A stretch of 64,000 nucleotides of DNA, taken from positions 15,726,105 through 15,790,104 of the forward strand of contig CM119267.1 in the NCBI GenBank assembly GCA_051294375.1. Reading direction: 5' to 3'. Position numbers and translations under genes: made by a program. The notes beneath the pieces were generated by a model that searched no databases, had not been told where the DNA came from, and saw nothing but the letters and a program-made list of their open reading frames with translations. Of the stretch, positions 1 through 12,986 are shown piece by piece. This DNA comes from Paraspadella gotoi (lineage: Eukaryota > Chaetognatha). Numbering within the stretch: position 1 is the stretch's first letter; the number at the start of each line of letters is the position of its first letter.

Positions 1-3000
1 TGGACTGCCCCCGGCCATTGCGAACAATTCCTTCATGTCTAAAGATTGTCCCAATCGTAGACTAGACGGTGAGGTAGCATCGACTAAGGATTCTGAACGT
101 GGAACGGGCTTTGAATCGGGAGAAGAACCATGGACATATAATTTTGAAGGTAAAATATTAACAGTTCGCGGTCCCAATTGAGCGTCTCCAAGAAGGGGGG
201 CGGGGTTTTTTAGAGGACCAATAGCGTTAAGAGAAAAAATTTGGCGAGAGTCGCCAATGTGAGGGGTCACTTGTACAGGAACTTGAGCTTGAGGCGGGGT
301 CACTTTTCTCTGAGTCCGTCCGTCTGGTAAAGAAATTCTGCGTTTGACATCGCCGTCAGTCTCGCTAAGATGGCGATTTTGATCCTTATTGTTCGTGCGG
401 GCGCTTTGATCATTACCGGTCCCTGATTCATTGCCACTCGATTTTCGCCGTCGCATCTCCCTCTCGGCCCTCTTTTCCTTGTTTGCCTTATCAACCGGAC
501 AATCGCGAACATAATGTCCGATCTTTCCGCAAATATGGCATCCCCTGTCCGTCGGTGGCTTTCCTTCCGTTAATCTCTTCGGGTCGAAAAAATAATCAGA
601 AAAACTCGCACATTCCGCCGGCAGCTTGGCTATAGGAGTGCCGAATAGAGAGCGGCCCTTGATAAAAGCCTTCAAGATAAAGCTGTTCATTTTTCTAGAT
701 AGCCCTCCGCCCAGGTTGTGGCTCAGCTCGAATGGATCTTCGATGGCGATGCACACTCCCGTCCACATCTTTTCAAGACGTGAGAGGGGTGCTAATTGGC
801 GAATGGTGACCACACGATCTTTTATCCGAAAGTCTTCCGTGTAAAATCGCAGCAAACCTAACCATAGTTGACCAACTGTTTCCTGATTTTTACCCCATTC
901 AGGCCAAAACTTTTTAACATCTTCGCGCGTTCCCTGAAAATACCAAGCGTTCCAACCGTCGACAATCGTCTCCTTTTTTATACCATTTTCGTCCAGATGA
1001 TCGATTTCTTGGAGACAAGGAATAACGGGGGGAGAACGCTGCTGCAAAAAATACAACACGAGTATGACGTAAGCATAAGAAGACAGGCTTCCTTTAGAAG
1101 CGTCGCCTATATGACACAACTTTGCAAACACTTTCATAACGTAACCAAGAATTTTTACGCGTGGGTCGAAATCTGCATAAAACGCCAGCATGCGAGTGTT
1201 GTGTATGGCCAACGTGTTGTACAATGAAATGTCGCCATCAATACGTGGAGCCCCCTTTTCACGACCTTTAACGTGGGTGAATTTCACGATGGGAACCTTG
1301 GCTGTGACAATGGCAAAGACGTTAACGATACTGGGATGTGGTCGTAGTTTTTTGGCTAAATGTTCAATGAGTTCCCGGAGGTCGTCGTCGGTTAACCCTT
1401 TTACCTCACCATCTCCCAAAGTCATACAGATGTCCATGTCGGATTTTCGAAAACCGAATCCGTTAACCGATGACCCAAAAAGCACCAGTTTTGCGTCTTT
1501 AAAATCTTCTCTGATAAAAGTTTCCAGTTCGCTTAAAATGGTGGTTCGAAGCTGAACCTCACTATCTTTGGGTGCAAATTCTGTGGGTACTCGCTCGCAG
1601 AGGGAGTCTAAGAGATCGCGGTGCTGCGCAGTAAGAAGGGGTAGCGTAACCAAATCCGGCAATTCATCGTCTGGACAACAGTCCTTAAAATGCCCGTCTT
1701 TCAAACAAAGCGAGCAAACTACGGGTGGGCCTTTTCGATCGCCCAGAGTTTCTTTGTCAAAAAAGTATTCCAGAGCCGAGGACTCGAGATCTTCATCACT
1801 AGTATGCGGCTCAAGCAACAATGTCCTCAATTCCCGGCATCGATCGCAGACTGGTTCGTGAAGTTGACGAAGAAAGAATTCGTCAGGATGTTTTGAGACG
1901 GCATTACTTTCTAGTTTCAATTTGTCTTCGAAAAGCGGTTTTAAAGGTTCAAGAGACTGAATTGTGTTTTCTTCCTCTGCGTGCTCACTGCTGTTCTCCT
2001 CGGAAGAATTTTCCGTCGCAGATGAGGAAGCAGAATCATCGTCGTCTTCTTCGTCGTCGTCGCCATTGCCACCAACCAAAGATTCCGCAGAGTCTTTGGA
2101 AGAGGAGTCACGACTAGAATGATTGCCAGTTTCTGTATCGTCGGTCGTTTCAGCTGTAGCCTCAACGCGCTCGTTCCTCAAACTGGTCAGAACTTCTCTG
2201 ATGACGCTGTTAGCCATTTCAGTTCCATAAGCCATGATCTCTTGCACGGCCTTCTTATCGAGTCGGGGAACAAAGGTTGGCTTCCTCTTAAGAACTGCCT
2301 TGACTTCTTCAACGGCATCTTCCATTACTAGATTTGTCAGCAAATCAACGAAATTATCAAACGCCTTGTCGCCCTCAATTGTCTCTCTTTCTTGAGCCTC
2401 AGTTGCCAATGGAATGCTTTTCTCCGCGATGGACGCCTCGCCGACATCATTTTTTCGTTCCACGAATTGTTCGGCGTCAGCGCGATATCTATCCCTCAAA
2501 CGTCGAAGCGTGGCTTCCGAAGCTTCTTTGGAGCATCTGCCCGCAAACTTGTCGAGCAAAGTCCTGCAGCGGCAAATCCATTGAGCTACCCTTGGAGTAA
2601 TGTAGTCGAAGGCAGGACCTCCTACAGTACACAAATAGAATGCTCGTTTTATTTTAAAACATCAAGCCGATTTCTCCGTTTTAAAAATATTAGCGCAGGT
2701 TTTTTTTACCTGAAGATTTGAGCTGCGGAACAGCAAAATACAAGAAAGCGTTTCTGAGTCTCTCGGAAATGTAATCGAAGGTGACAGAAGAAGGTACGGA
2801 GTGGGCCAAGTTACGCTTGTGATTGAAAGGGTCCTCAAGCGCGACGCGCTTCGCGGTCCACTTTTTGTCTTCGCGCTTCAACAGCGCAACTTGTCGAATA
2901 CTGACTACGTAACGATTTGCTTCGAATTCACAACTAAAATGATTTTGGTGTGGAGATAAAACTTGTTCAAGTGAAGTTTAATTTTTATAGTTTATTTTTA

Positions 3001-5570
3001 TTATTACATTTCATTTGATCTCACCTGTAAAATCGCAACAAAGAAAGCCACAGAGCACCCAAATTAAAGGGACTCTTTGAGATCCAAACCTCATCCAAAT
3101 TGGCTAAATCGTCAAAAAAATAGCAGTTTCGACCCTCGACTAGACGCTCTGGTTGAACGTTCGAGTTCACGGGGTAGAGAGACTAAAATAAATCAGACTC
3201 AATTATTTATTTAAGCAGATATCATATCATAAATAAGAGAATGCTAACCTGCAATACTGGAAGCAAAGGTATGGGAGATGTCTGACAAAAATAAATAACC
3301 ATCAAAATAAGAGAATAAGATGGTAGAGTTCCTCGCCATGGTTGGTCAATCTCGAGCAGTTGTCCTAAAAGAAAAGCGGAAAAATTAAAAAATAAAATTT
3401 CAACGTAAAATAACCATATCTAGACTAAAAACGTATTCTTTAATGTGGTACTAGTACTATTAATAAATCACCTACCCAAATAACGAAACAAAATAGCTAA
3501 CTTTGTAGCCCTGCTGTCGATTTTGGAATAGGCTTCGAGCAGCTTAGCAGTTTCACAAGAGAGAAGATTCCCCGTAGAAATAGCGAGACGAATGGGTGAT
3601 TTGGCATCGCTTATATCTGTTGCGTATATGCATGGAATCTTTGACTAAAAAAAAAAAAAGCGCAAGGTCTCCAGTACACTATACATAAATCTGACGTAAA
3701 AAAGAAAATTTATTTTTCGTGAGATGCCATACGGTGATCCTAATCTTTTTGAACCACAAAATTCAAAGTGCTAATCAACTCTCTGATAAATTACCTGAAA
3801 ATCTTTCCTAACATCTTGGTAAAAGTCCATTTCGTCCAGAATCTCCCCAATTTTTAAGACGATCCGGGCAGCGGACCATGAGGAAGATGATATAGTTTCA
3901 GATTTAGAAGAAGCTTTGGCGGGATGAATCCGCACGTCAACGTTGACATCAGATGTTACCAGGCCAAACCCGGTTATAGTAGAACCGTAAATAACCAACG
4001 AGACTAGTTCCGGAGGGATTTTTCCTGTTTGGGTATGAAATCAATTTATATTGATCAAATTTAGTTAAAAAGGAGAGAAAGATTCAAGGGAAAGACAAAT
4101 TAAAAAATTAAAATTTCACAAAAGATCACCGGCTGCTTGTGCTTACCGTCTTCTGTGATTATCGTCTCTAATTTCTTAACGGCGAATTTTCGATGCTTCA
4201 CGTCCTCCTCCTTTAAAGCAACCCGCTCGACAATCCTCTCCAAGGTCTCGTTAATAACTTCTACTTGAGCCGGCGAGGCGCTGGGAAGGTGGCGTAGCAG
4301 GAAATCCTGCTCCTTGGCCTGTTTGATACGGAGATGGCGATCTTCGTGGATGTGCCGAAAACAGAAGCCGACATTGTCCAGATGATAATCACAAGTACGG
4401 CAAAAAAACTTTGCCTGTTAAACGCAAATTATTGGTTGGGCTAAATTCAGAATGGAGGCAGAAAAAAAGACCATTTAGTAGTAGTGTTTACCCTTGGAAA
4501 TCTTGAGTTTTTCTTTCTTAGTAAGAAAATCCCGTCGTTTTCTAAATCTTCGAAGATGGCGTCGGAAGGTATGAGGTCAGGCTTGCCGAAAATATTGAGC
4601 AGTTCGTTGTGGGTCAATGCGATCTGGCTCTTTTTCGGCTTCTCCAGCTGACGGGAAATTCCGGCGCCCGTTTTGAGGGCGTTACGTTGATCCTCTTTGA
4701 CGGCGGCGACGAAGGAAGGTTTAGCCGCGACTTCGCCAGAGTCGAGGGATTCTTCGCCATTCGATTGCGATAAAACGGTCTTTTCGGAAGTCGCGGATAC
4801 CGCGGCGGCCCCCGTCGCTGGCGCAGCGGTCGGTTCCGAGAAGGTTCCCTTTTTTTCCGTCTCTACCCCTCTCGCTTTCTTCGCCGCTTCCCTTTTCTTT
4901 ACCTTCTTCCCTTTCGTCTCCTGGTTCTTCAGTTTGCGTCTCTCTCTACACTGCTGCCGCCACGTCTTCTTCTCCTCCGTCGTCCAGTGTCGAGAGGCCT
5001 CGTGCAGACGTTGACCCGGGAAGCGACAGAGAGGGCAATCTTGCCGACAAGGCGGAGTCAGGCCTGACATATGTATATCGAAATGTTGAGCGCCAAACGA
5101 TGGAGAACAAAAGTGTTAATAAGCTTACCGTACGGAGGGTGTCCGCCACCGACGTTCTCCTCCCCATCGTCGTCCGAAACTTTGATACGCGCGTTGTTTT
5201 TCGATTTGGTCCCCGATCTTTTGTTGATGTTATTTCCTCCGATGTTAGATTCGGTCACCATGGCGACGACCTGCTTGGCTATCGACTTGTGTCCTTCGCC
5301 CATCGCTTTTCCGTGAGTCCTTCGAAGGTCGCCGCCGGTCTTGCCTTCTTTGTCCGACTCGTCGGTGGCCTTTCTCTCCCGACGCTTTCCTCGCCTCTTG
5401 CGAATCTTCTTCCCGCCTTCGCCAACGTCTCGACGGTCGTCCTCCCTTCGCCGCGTCGGCCGACCGTCCGCCGCCTCCTTAGCGACAGGCCTGTCCGCCG
5501 AAGCCCCCGCCGGGACAGACGACATCAAAATTCTCTTCAGTTCGTCCTCTATTTCTCTGTTGGAGCTCAT
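1..5570 (-). CDS. TUT4/TUT7: Terminal uridylyltransferase, TUT4/TUT7 type (3' end outside window)
   Basis: Adds uridines to RNA 3' ends (let-7 precursors and mRNA in animals). Nine exons: 5570-5129, 5063-4492, 4414-4147, 4024-3795, 3644-3476, 3364-3249, 3182-3025, 2933-2710, 2621-<1; 1,600 codons are visible and phases agree throughout. A C2H2-like finger lies in exon 3 (CRTCDYHLDNVGFCFRHIH). Exons 4-8 form a first nucleotidyltransferase/PAP-associated half in which the DxD motif reads SDVNVDV, so the second Asp is Asn and this half is probably inactive. The last exon has an acidic linker, a zinc knuckle (CSLCLKDGHFKDC), an intact second catalytic half (LFGSSVNGFGFRKSDMDICM, then GDISLYNTLA), the PAP-associated part (HNLGGGLSRKM) and another knuckle (CHICGKIGHYVRDC). 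This two-half order is that of vertebrate TUT4/TUT7; I cannot tell which paralogue. The ATG at 5570 is chosen because the frame opens there, eight bases after an acceptor-like AG. Confidence 0.93.
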
Positions 5571-5721
5571 GCTTCCGACTATGGGGTCAACTCAGGACGC
5601 CCGTTCCCGACCATACCCGATGAACGAAAACCCCCTGGTAAATCTACAGAAAAAAATAACTTCTTAATAAAAAAAATAAAAAAACATAACAAAAAATAAA
5701 AAAATAAAAGACTTCCGCAAA

Positions 5722-7739
5722 TTAGGAACTAATGGGGGAAACAGTATCTTGGCACACCAAGTCTGAGGGTTCTTTTTCTGAATCATCGAGATGGCCGATA
5801 GTCATATCCGGCTTTAACTCTATCCCCACGGATCTCAACGCTTCGACGGCCCAAATCGGGTAATTCCCTCCGTGGTACATAGTTTCCATGAATTTTCTCA
5901 CAAAATCGGGGTATTGGTCATGAAATATAGCGTTCCTGGCATCGCACATAAGTCGATGTTGATAGGTGAGGTTGTGGACAGTGAGATGCTGACAAGATAC
6001 GGGTTGTCGCTGAACGATGGAATGCAAAAAGGCGCGCGTGAAAGTCTTGCAAGTGGGACAGGGGCAATCGGAATCGATCGGAGAAAAATCCTTAGCAAAT
6101 TTTTTTTTGCGCAGCATCAGTTGGCCCGTCGATACCAATGCCCCACCGAACCTGGCCGTTCTGGAAAAGTAAAATAGTATCGCTTGTTTAATACAAACTA
6201 TTTATACTTACCGCTATAAACGTGTCTATATACCTGGTTGGAAAGACGCAGTCGAACATATCGACTCCCAAAGCAATGCATACAACTAAGTCGGTGGCGT
6301 AACCAACGCCCATGCAGTAGCGGGGCTTCATATCGGGAAGTATGTCGGTAGTGATGGACACCTGTAAATCAAATATATATTATAGTTAAATTGACTATTT
6401 ATTAAATGTCTGTTGGATGCAGCAGTTTCATAAGTGAATTCGAAAGTCGACAAAGTTTATAGCATCTCACCATTCTCCAAAAATCGTCCTTGGCTTCGCC
6501 GCCGCTCAAACCCCCGATGGCGTAGCCTGGCGTGTTCCTTTTGACCATCTCCTCCGCACATTTGCGGCGCAATTCCGGATTAAGGCCTCCCTGTATAATG
6601 GCGAAAAGGTTCTGTTCTTCGGGACGTTTGTGGGCCTCCAAGCAGCGATCTAACCATCTGCGAAATTCAATCTGCAACGGTGATTTGTTAAATTTTTTTT
6701 ATACATACTACGTAAAACAATTATAGTGAAGACGATTCCAAAATCACCTTATCGATCTCCACATTGCTTCTTCTACGCGCGGACCAGAAATAGTCGAAGA
6801 GACAACATCGTCAAGCTAAAAGAAAAAAAACGCTTAATGAGTTAATCACAGAGATCGGAATAAAATATTTACGCCTTATTATTTAAAATGATAAATTTAG
6901 GAATATGAACTTTAATTTAAGTTGTTAATTTTACAGAAGCAAAATTTAAGCCATTTGGAAAGAAAAAAAATCGAAACATGCTGCGCACCTGCATTATGAT
7001 ATCAGCACCGATGGTGTTTTGAATGCGGACAGACTCCTCTGGCGTTAACAACTTCCGTTCGAGGTTATAAGGAGAGTCGAAAGTGACGCCCTCTTCTGTG
7101 ATCTCCGCCAGGTCGAGCAACGACACCATTTGAAATCCTCCACTGTCGGTCAATAAGGCACGATCCCATCCCATGAACTTATGAAGACCTGTTTGTAATA
7201 AGGTATAAGCTCACCAGTAACTCTGTAGCGGGCATTAAGCGGGGGTGAACCTGAATCGTATCATCTTATCATTTTTCGTCATTTCAATTTCATTCATTTC
7301 TATTGCGTATTTGTTCACGTTTTGGTTTTTCCAGAATAATTCGTCTCTATCTGCTATTGTTGTCCTTATAGGTTTTAATTTATACTCAGTTTTACTAATC
7401 AAACTCACCACCGCTTTTATCCAATATATCAGTTCCAGGTCTTAACCCCAAATGGTATGTGTTGCTCAGCATTATCTGGCAACCAAGATTTTTCAATTGG
7501 AATGGAGCGAGACCTTTCAACGTTCCTTGAGTTCCAACCGGCATAAATACGGGAGTATCCACAACCTTTGCTCCGACAAAAAAATAATTACAAATTGTTT
7601 GGAAATAAAATATGGGGTTTCTAACTGAAACGATCCAATTTACCTGATGTGGAAGGTACATTTTGGAAACCCTTGCTTTCGTTGTCGAACACTTGGCAAC
7701 AACTTCAAAGCGAAGGGCGGGGCCATGATTCCAATTCAT
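5722..7739 (-). CDS. QTRT1: Queuine tRNA-ribosyltransferase catalytic subunit
   Basis: Swaps guanine for queuine at the wobble base of GUN-anticodon tRNAs; in animals it works with QTRT2. Seven exons: 7739-7644, 7565-7409, 7188-6989, 6815-6748, 6657-6471, 6361-6234, 6160-5722, giving 424 residues (human about 403). Visible signatures: [15 protein letters not shown], the substrate-pocket [36 protein letters not shown], the nucleophile region [17 protein letters not shown], and the zinc site CPCPTC followed by Cys and His. The ATG at 7739 is chosen because the upstream in-frame codon is only TTG; an acceptor-like AG lies 10 bases before it. The stop is 152 bp from the start codon of the uridylyltransferase gene, on the same strand. 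Confidence 0.95.
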
Positions 7740-7896
7740 TGGATCAATCGCTAACAAATTCGAAGATATAAACGATTCAACTCAACAAACGACAAAAAAT
7801 AATTTAATAAATGAATAAACAACGTTTTTCAATCTTCAAGATTCAGAAAAACAAACATAGAAAAACTGTTTATTTTGAATAACTAAGACGAGCGTC

Positions 7897-8700
7897 CTAG
7901 TCAGACTTAGATTTGGCGAAGCATTTTTCTTTCAAAAGTTTCATGACGTCGATCGAAATTTTCGATCCCGCGACTGTCCCGTCGTCTCCAGCTTCGTCCA
8001 CAGAGAAAAGAGAGGAAAACTCGACGAAAATCCTCGGCCAACTTGTCGACATATCCCTCGATTTTTTGACGCGTCCAATGAGAATTTTGTCCGACACGGC
8101 TTCCTTTTTGTGTGCATTAAAACATAATTACACATTTATGTTAAAGAAAAAGAAGACAGTCTTTACCTTGAAAACGCTCACTGCTTCATCGGTCCACCGG
8201 TCCGTGAGACCTGGACTGTCGAGCGGCAACGCGGCTGCAATCGTCTGGAAAGGAAGCCTCGTAAACGAGGAATGCAATCGGCGGAGGTACTTGGATTTGA
8301 TCGAGACGAAAAAACCGTGGTCGGGCAGAAACACGATGGCTTCGCGCTCTCCTTCCAAAAAATCTTTAAATACGACGCGAGCCCAAACGGCTACCTCTTT
8401 GACCCATGCGGCGAATATTTGTCCTGGGCGTGGACGAACGGGAGACGTGAACGAGTCGTTCGAGACCCGATTTAAAGAACCGTAGAGTGACTTCATTTCC
8501 CGCTCCATTTCCTCTAATTCTTTGGCAGCCTTCTCTTCCGCTGGGCACAAGACGAAACGCGTTGGAGCGAGATAAGTCGGTTTGTAGGCTTTTGGGATGC
8601 GCGCTCGCATCCATGTTCCAGTGGGAGGAATATACAAAGCAGGCAGTGACGATTCCAGAAGGTCGACACCAACGACGCCCAATTCTTCTGAGCGAGTCAT
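7897..8700 (-). CDS. Small single-Tudor-domain protein
   Basis: Two exons (8700-8167 and 8103-7897) encode 246 residues. The middle (about residues 90-160) has the Tudor layout: an entry motif PRPGQIFAAWV, then VWARVVFKD, a charged turn, IVFLPDHGFFVSI and a closing RLPFQTIAAAL. Tudor domains of this 'V..LPDYG' form bind methylated arginine or lysine and are common in germline/piRNA proteins. There is no second Tudor repeat and no helicase or RING part, so I do not name an orthologue. It sits 140 bp upstream of QTRT1 and 70 bp downstream of the F-box gene, all on the minus strand. The Tudor reading is from motif shape only. Confidence 0.75.
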
Positions 8701-8769
8701 TTGTCCGACGACGGATCGCCAAGGGCTTAATTTAAAACCGAGAAAAACGCAAAGAAGAATAAATTAATT

Positions 8770-11043
8770 TTAACTCAAACCAGGAAATACTCGCGACTGC
8801 AACGTCGTCATTTCCATCCAGTGTTTGACTGGAATCGAGTTGAGTTTATCCACGATCATTTGAGAATCCTGCTCAAACATTTTTAAAATCAACACGTGAA
8901 ATCCGGGAGATCGAGGCTTGAGGTGCGCGGTTAATTCTTTCGTCATCTCGTTGCACACGGTTAATGAAGAATCAGAAAAGAGCTCAATCACATATAATGA
9001 CGGGAGAGATTTAACGGAATCGAGAAATAACCGTGAAGTTTGTTTGTGCAGGCTTTCGTATTGGCTGAAGATCACGATTCGCTCCAGTTTTCGACAAGAC
9101 CGCAGCCCCGCGAGAAAACTGCCATTACTGATTGGAAAGCTGGGATGGTCAATGCGGAGATCCACTAAGTTCTCCATTCGCGGCAATGCAGTGGCCAGGC
9201 CAGCAACAAACTCGCAGACTCCCGTCTTGCCGATTTGTGACAAGCTCAAATGCCGCAATCTCAAGCACTCAGAGGAGATCTCCTTAAGGAATGCGAGTTT
9301 TACAGGGCTCGGAACCGAAGCAATAGACAACGAAGTCAACTCTTTTAATTTACACAGATGCCAGAACAGCTGATCGAAACCGCGGTGTCTACTAGTTAAT
9401 TGTCTACTAGTTACAAGGCGACTGATCATCTGCATCGTCGTGCACGTTTTTTGCTCAGATTTTCTCAGAAAAGACTTATTGGGCATTAGATTGACTGACG
9501 GCAAGTAGTGGTGGTCGATCAACTCGACGATTTCCAGATCCGGAGCTAACTCAATCAATTTTTCCAAGTTGCTCTTTTCCTCGTCGTACCGAGCCAAAGC
9601 AGCGCAGATTGAGAGCACCACCGCCCGAAGGCGAGCACAAGATTGTATCGGCAACCGTTTCAACATCCGGGAAAACGGGGTGCCGCTTTGCTGGTCCTCG
9701 ATGACACACGCGTGAGCCACGTCGAGGTGCGTCAAGCGAAAGCAATGACCGAGAATAGAGTTCACGTCGTCCACTCGCGACGCGTTGAACGTTTTGAGGC
9801 TCTGCGTCTCAATGCCGGGCGAACACCGGATCTGCAGCCGCTCTAACGCTTCACCGCGAAAGGCCCCCATCTCCAGATCTCCGCGGCACAGGGCGTCAGC
9901 AAATATTCTAACGCATCTCAATCTGTTCGCTCGGTCAAGATCGACGACGGAATCTTCGCGACCAAAATCGTTGTGGGGAAACCAACGGTCGTTGTTGGCG
10001 AAGTTAAAGACGGTCAACTCTTCGAGTTCGGAAACGTCAAAAGAGCCCTTGCCAAATCGCTTACGAAAGGCGACGTATAGGCGCGAGTTTATTGATGGTA
10101 GCGTTAATTTTCGAAATTTGATCGAAGGTCGGTCCGTTTGCTGTTTATTAAAGTAGCACAAAAGCCGAAGAAAAAGGTTGGAGTAAAAACCAGCCAAGAC
10201 GACTTCGCTGTATCCGAACTTGTCACCAGTCCAAGCAAATTGAAGTTCCTTAAGACTCCCGAGTTCATCTTCGATACGCATGTTCCAATCAAGCCTTGTT
10301 CGGCAGTGATTGAGAACATCGTTGGCAGAGGAATCGTCGACGAGCACGTCCCACGCTGACGTACCATCGATTCGCTCGGCCAACGAGCCCTTGGCCACGA
10401 GAGTCAGCGCTTCAAGGTTTTTTGAGCATAGTCCAACCATGAACTTAAAGTTAACGAGTACGGGCGAGGACGCTGGATCGGCGTTCGAGCGGGCCACGAC
10501 GCCGGCCAGTTTTATTCGCGTCAGCCCTCTCATAGTCCTACGCGCGTTCTCGAAGTCGGCCTTGGTCGTCGCGCGAGCTGGCGTGTCGCGCGCACCGGCG
10601 GCGACACCGTCTCCTCGACACATCTCTTTCTTAGCGTCGACGGTCCACGCCAAGTGGCGAAGTTGGCGGCATTCGACCAAGATTCGAATTAGGGTTGGAC
10701 CATTAACTGAAGTCTCGAGTAGGTCTAAGTCTGTCAGATTGAGGCAACGAGTTATTGCTGGAAAGATGGAAGACGCCGGCATCCAAGTGCAAAAAGCCAA
10801 CGACAAGAAGCGAATGTGGGATTTGGAAATTTTAGTGGCGTCATTGACATCCCTCGCGGAGAAACTAAAGGCGTTTTCAAAGTCCCAATACGCCGCCAAA
10901 TGATTGTGCGAGGCAGCCAGGGTTTTGAAATCGTCTCTAGAACGCCCAAGAGAAAGCTTTTCTGATCCTTTGAAAAACGACATCAAGTAGACACGTAATT
11001 CCAAGGGAAGACGATCGAGATAACTTTCCGTAAATTCCATCAT
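8770..11043 (-). CDS. F-box / leucine-rich-repeat protein, intronless
   Basis: One uninterrupted 757-codon frame. The N-terminus (LDRLPLELRVYLMSFF, residues 10-25) fits an F-box, the segment that binds SKP1 in SCF ubiquitin ligases. Most of the rest is irregular leucine-rich repeats: alternating LxxLxL and LRHLxL strings such as CLNLTDLDLL, CRQLRHLAW, CLRLRHLSLS and CRKLERIVIF, as in FBXL substrate receptors. No transmembrane segment is visible. The lack of introns and the higher GC than its surroundings set it apart from the neighbours and could mean an old retrocopy or simply an intron-poor family. The paralogue and the substrate are not identifiable by eye. Confidence 0.8.
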   Translation of the reverse strand: MMEFTESYLDRLPLELRVYLMSFFKGSEKLSLGRSRDDFKTLAASHNHLAAYWDFENAFSFSARDVNDATKISKSHIRFLSLAFCTWMPASSIFPAITRCLNLTDLDLLETSVNGPTLIRILVECRQLRHLAWTVDAKKEMCRGDGVAAGARDTPARATTKADFENARRTMRGLTRIKLAGVVARSNADPASSPVLVNFKFMVGLCSKNLEALTLVAKGSLAERIDGTSAWDVLVDDSSANDVLNHCRTRLDWNMRIEDELGSLKELQFAWTGDKFGYSEVVLAGFYSNLFLRLLCYFNKQQTDRPSIKFRKLTLPSINSRLYVAFRKRFGKGSFDVSELEELTVFNFANNDRWFPHNDFGREDSVVDLDRANRLRCVRIFADALCRGDLEMGAFRGEALERLQIRCSPGIETQSLKTFNASRVDDVNSILGHCFRLTHLDVAHACVIEDQQSGTPFSRMLKRLPIQSCARLRAVVLSICAALARYDEEKSNLEKLIELAPDLEIVELIDHHYLPSVNLMPNKSFLRKSEQKTCTTMQMISRLVTSRQLTSRHRGFDQLFWHLCKLKELTSLSIASVPSPVKLAFLKEISSECLRLRHLSLSQIGKTGVCEFVAGLATALPRMENLVDLRIDHPSFPISNGSFLAGLRSCRKLERIVIFSQYESLHKQTSRLFLDSVKSLPSLYVIELFSDSSLTVCNEMTKELTAHLKPRSPGFHVLILKMFEQDSQMIVDKLNSIPVKHWMEMTTLQSRVFPGLS

Positions 11044-12986
11044 TGAAGAGGCGGAAGTTTTTGAAGGAGTGTTATCTTCGATTTACATTAGCAACTGACA
11101 TTTCATTTTCAAAAATACGGGGCCCAGCAAATAACACTTTATGGGTGTAAAACCATAAAATATGTTCAAATTTAAAATAATACCGGAGAGGACATTCATT
11201 CAATCGTACCATGAAATGTGTTTGTGTTTATACCGCCCTCTTTAGGCTATCCTCGTGCCTTTGACTCAACGCAGCTAGGTTCTCAAGGCTTGAAAAACAA
11301 AAGTTTGGAACGTGAGTACCGAGAAGTTCGCTTTTTTTTTTTTCATTAGACCAGCAGAATTTAGAAAAAAATGTTTTATTTTGCCCCCAAGTTATAACCA
11401 GATTTTAGATTTGACAATTAAAACGCTTAGCTTACTGTGCATAAATAACTAATTTAGTAATCCGATTTCTGAGCCAATAACATCTGAATGTGTAAAGTGT
11501 AAAAAATAATGGCTAATTTAAAAAAAAAGTATCCGGTTATATTAGCAACTCTTTCATCGGTTCGGATCTTGCCTTTGCACTCAGTGATTTCCGTTACGCA
11601 CATTGATAATCCTTTCAAAATTATTATTGATGTATAAAGAAGGCTTCATATAAATAGGTGTAGGCGCACTCAATGGGGCGAGTTAAAAATTTAGAGCGAG
11701 TACATACTCAAACGAAAATTAATACATTTTTAAGTATACTTTCAATGGACAAAAAAATTTTTATATGGCTATATAGTCTAGTAATTAATTTTTTAATATT
11801 TATTTATAGATAGGAAAGGCCAAAAATTTTATAAATTTTTAATTTTAAAACCACATTGAGATAGCTGATAAAAAGTTATCTACACAAAGTATAATTCTTT
11901 TTTAATTATTTTTTTTGATAAGTAGGTCAAAAATAAGAAAAACTGTAAAAAATCCTCTTTTGATGATTTTATCAGTTTTTTTAGATTTTAAAAGCTGTAA
12001 TTATATTTCTTGTTGAACTTTATATGCTCTATCAGAATCCATCAAAAAATTGTAATATTCCAAAAGTATTTTTTTCTTTATATAGTAATATAATAATTTT
12101 AATTAGGCTAGTACCATAGAAGAAAGCATTTTTAACAAAAAATATTTTAATACTATAATCTATGATCAGTGTTTACTTGTTCAGAAAAATACAATGAGAA
12201 AAAATAATTTACGCTTTATTTCCAGAATCATAAACATAAGAGGTTCACTTCATTTTTCAAGTAGATTAAATTTAAAATTAAATTTAAAATGAAGGAATAA
12301 GTTTAAAGGAAGAAAAATCAATTTAAATTTATGAAAATTAATTATAAAATGATCTTTAAACAAAGTTAAGACAAATGAAAAAAATTATCTTTATAAAAAA
12401 TATTGGTTTATTGGGAATTTGGGATACTGTATGCAAAATCATATATTGGTTGTACGAATTTCATAGAATTTGGTTCAGTAATTTAAGAACCGATACTCGG
12501 TCAAAAAAACGGGGGGAACATTTTCTAATAATCCTATAGCTATTGGAAAGCTGTATATCTATAAACTACTATTACTATAGTTTCCTATGGTAAAAAAAAT
12601 AAAAGGACTTTCCATCTACTTATCTGATTGTACTAACCGTTTAAATAATGTAAAGACCTAAACTTTCTTCGCTGCGATTTAAAAAAAAATTAATTAGGTT
12701 GCCTCGAATTCAAAATCAATCATGTCAAAAGAATTAGATTTAATATCATGTTCTTAAAAAAACAAGATTGACACGAATTTTTCTTTCTTAAATTTGGGTA
12801 AAGTAATAACCTCCGCCGAAGTTTTTGCAAGAAACATGACGTTCAATTAAAGACAATAAATGTTAGCATTCACGTTAATTGCAGTTCGTGAGACAAAGGT
12901 ACCATTAGAATCCATAAATCAACCAAGACACTTACTTACTTAATACAAGTAAAAAATCTGGATAAATATAAATGGTAATAACATTG
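11044..12986. other. AT-rich gap between F-box gene and CMTR1
   Basis: No coding frame or RNA gene is visible. From about 11,668 to 12,118 it holds one arm of a large inverted repeat whose partner is at about 13,558-14,008. At 11,640 there is a partial end (GGCTTCATATAAATA) of the TA-flanked element family described at 41,266. The rest is low-complexity A/T. Confidence 0.7.

Noticed and set aside
5071-5699. Long plus-strand frames opposite exon 1 of the uridylyltransferase
   Set aside because: They are mirror frames of a GC-rich, Arg/Lys-rich exon; the minus strand has the start codon, splice sites and in-phase continuation.
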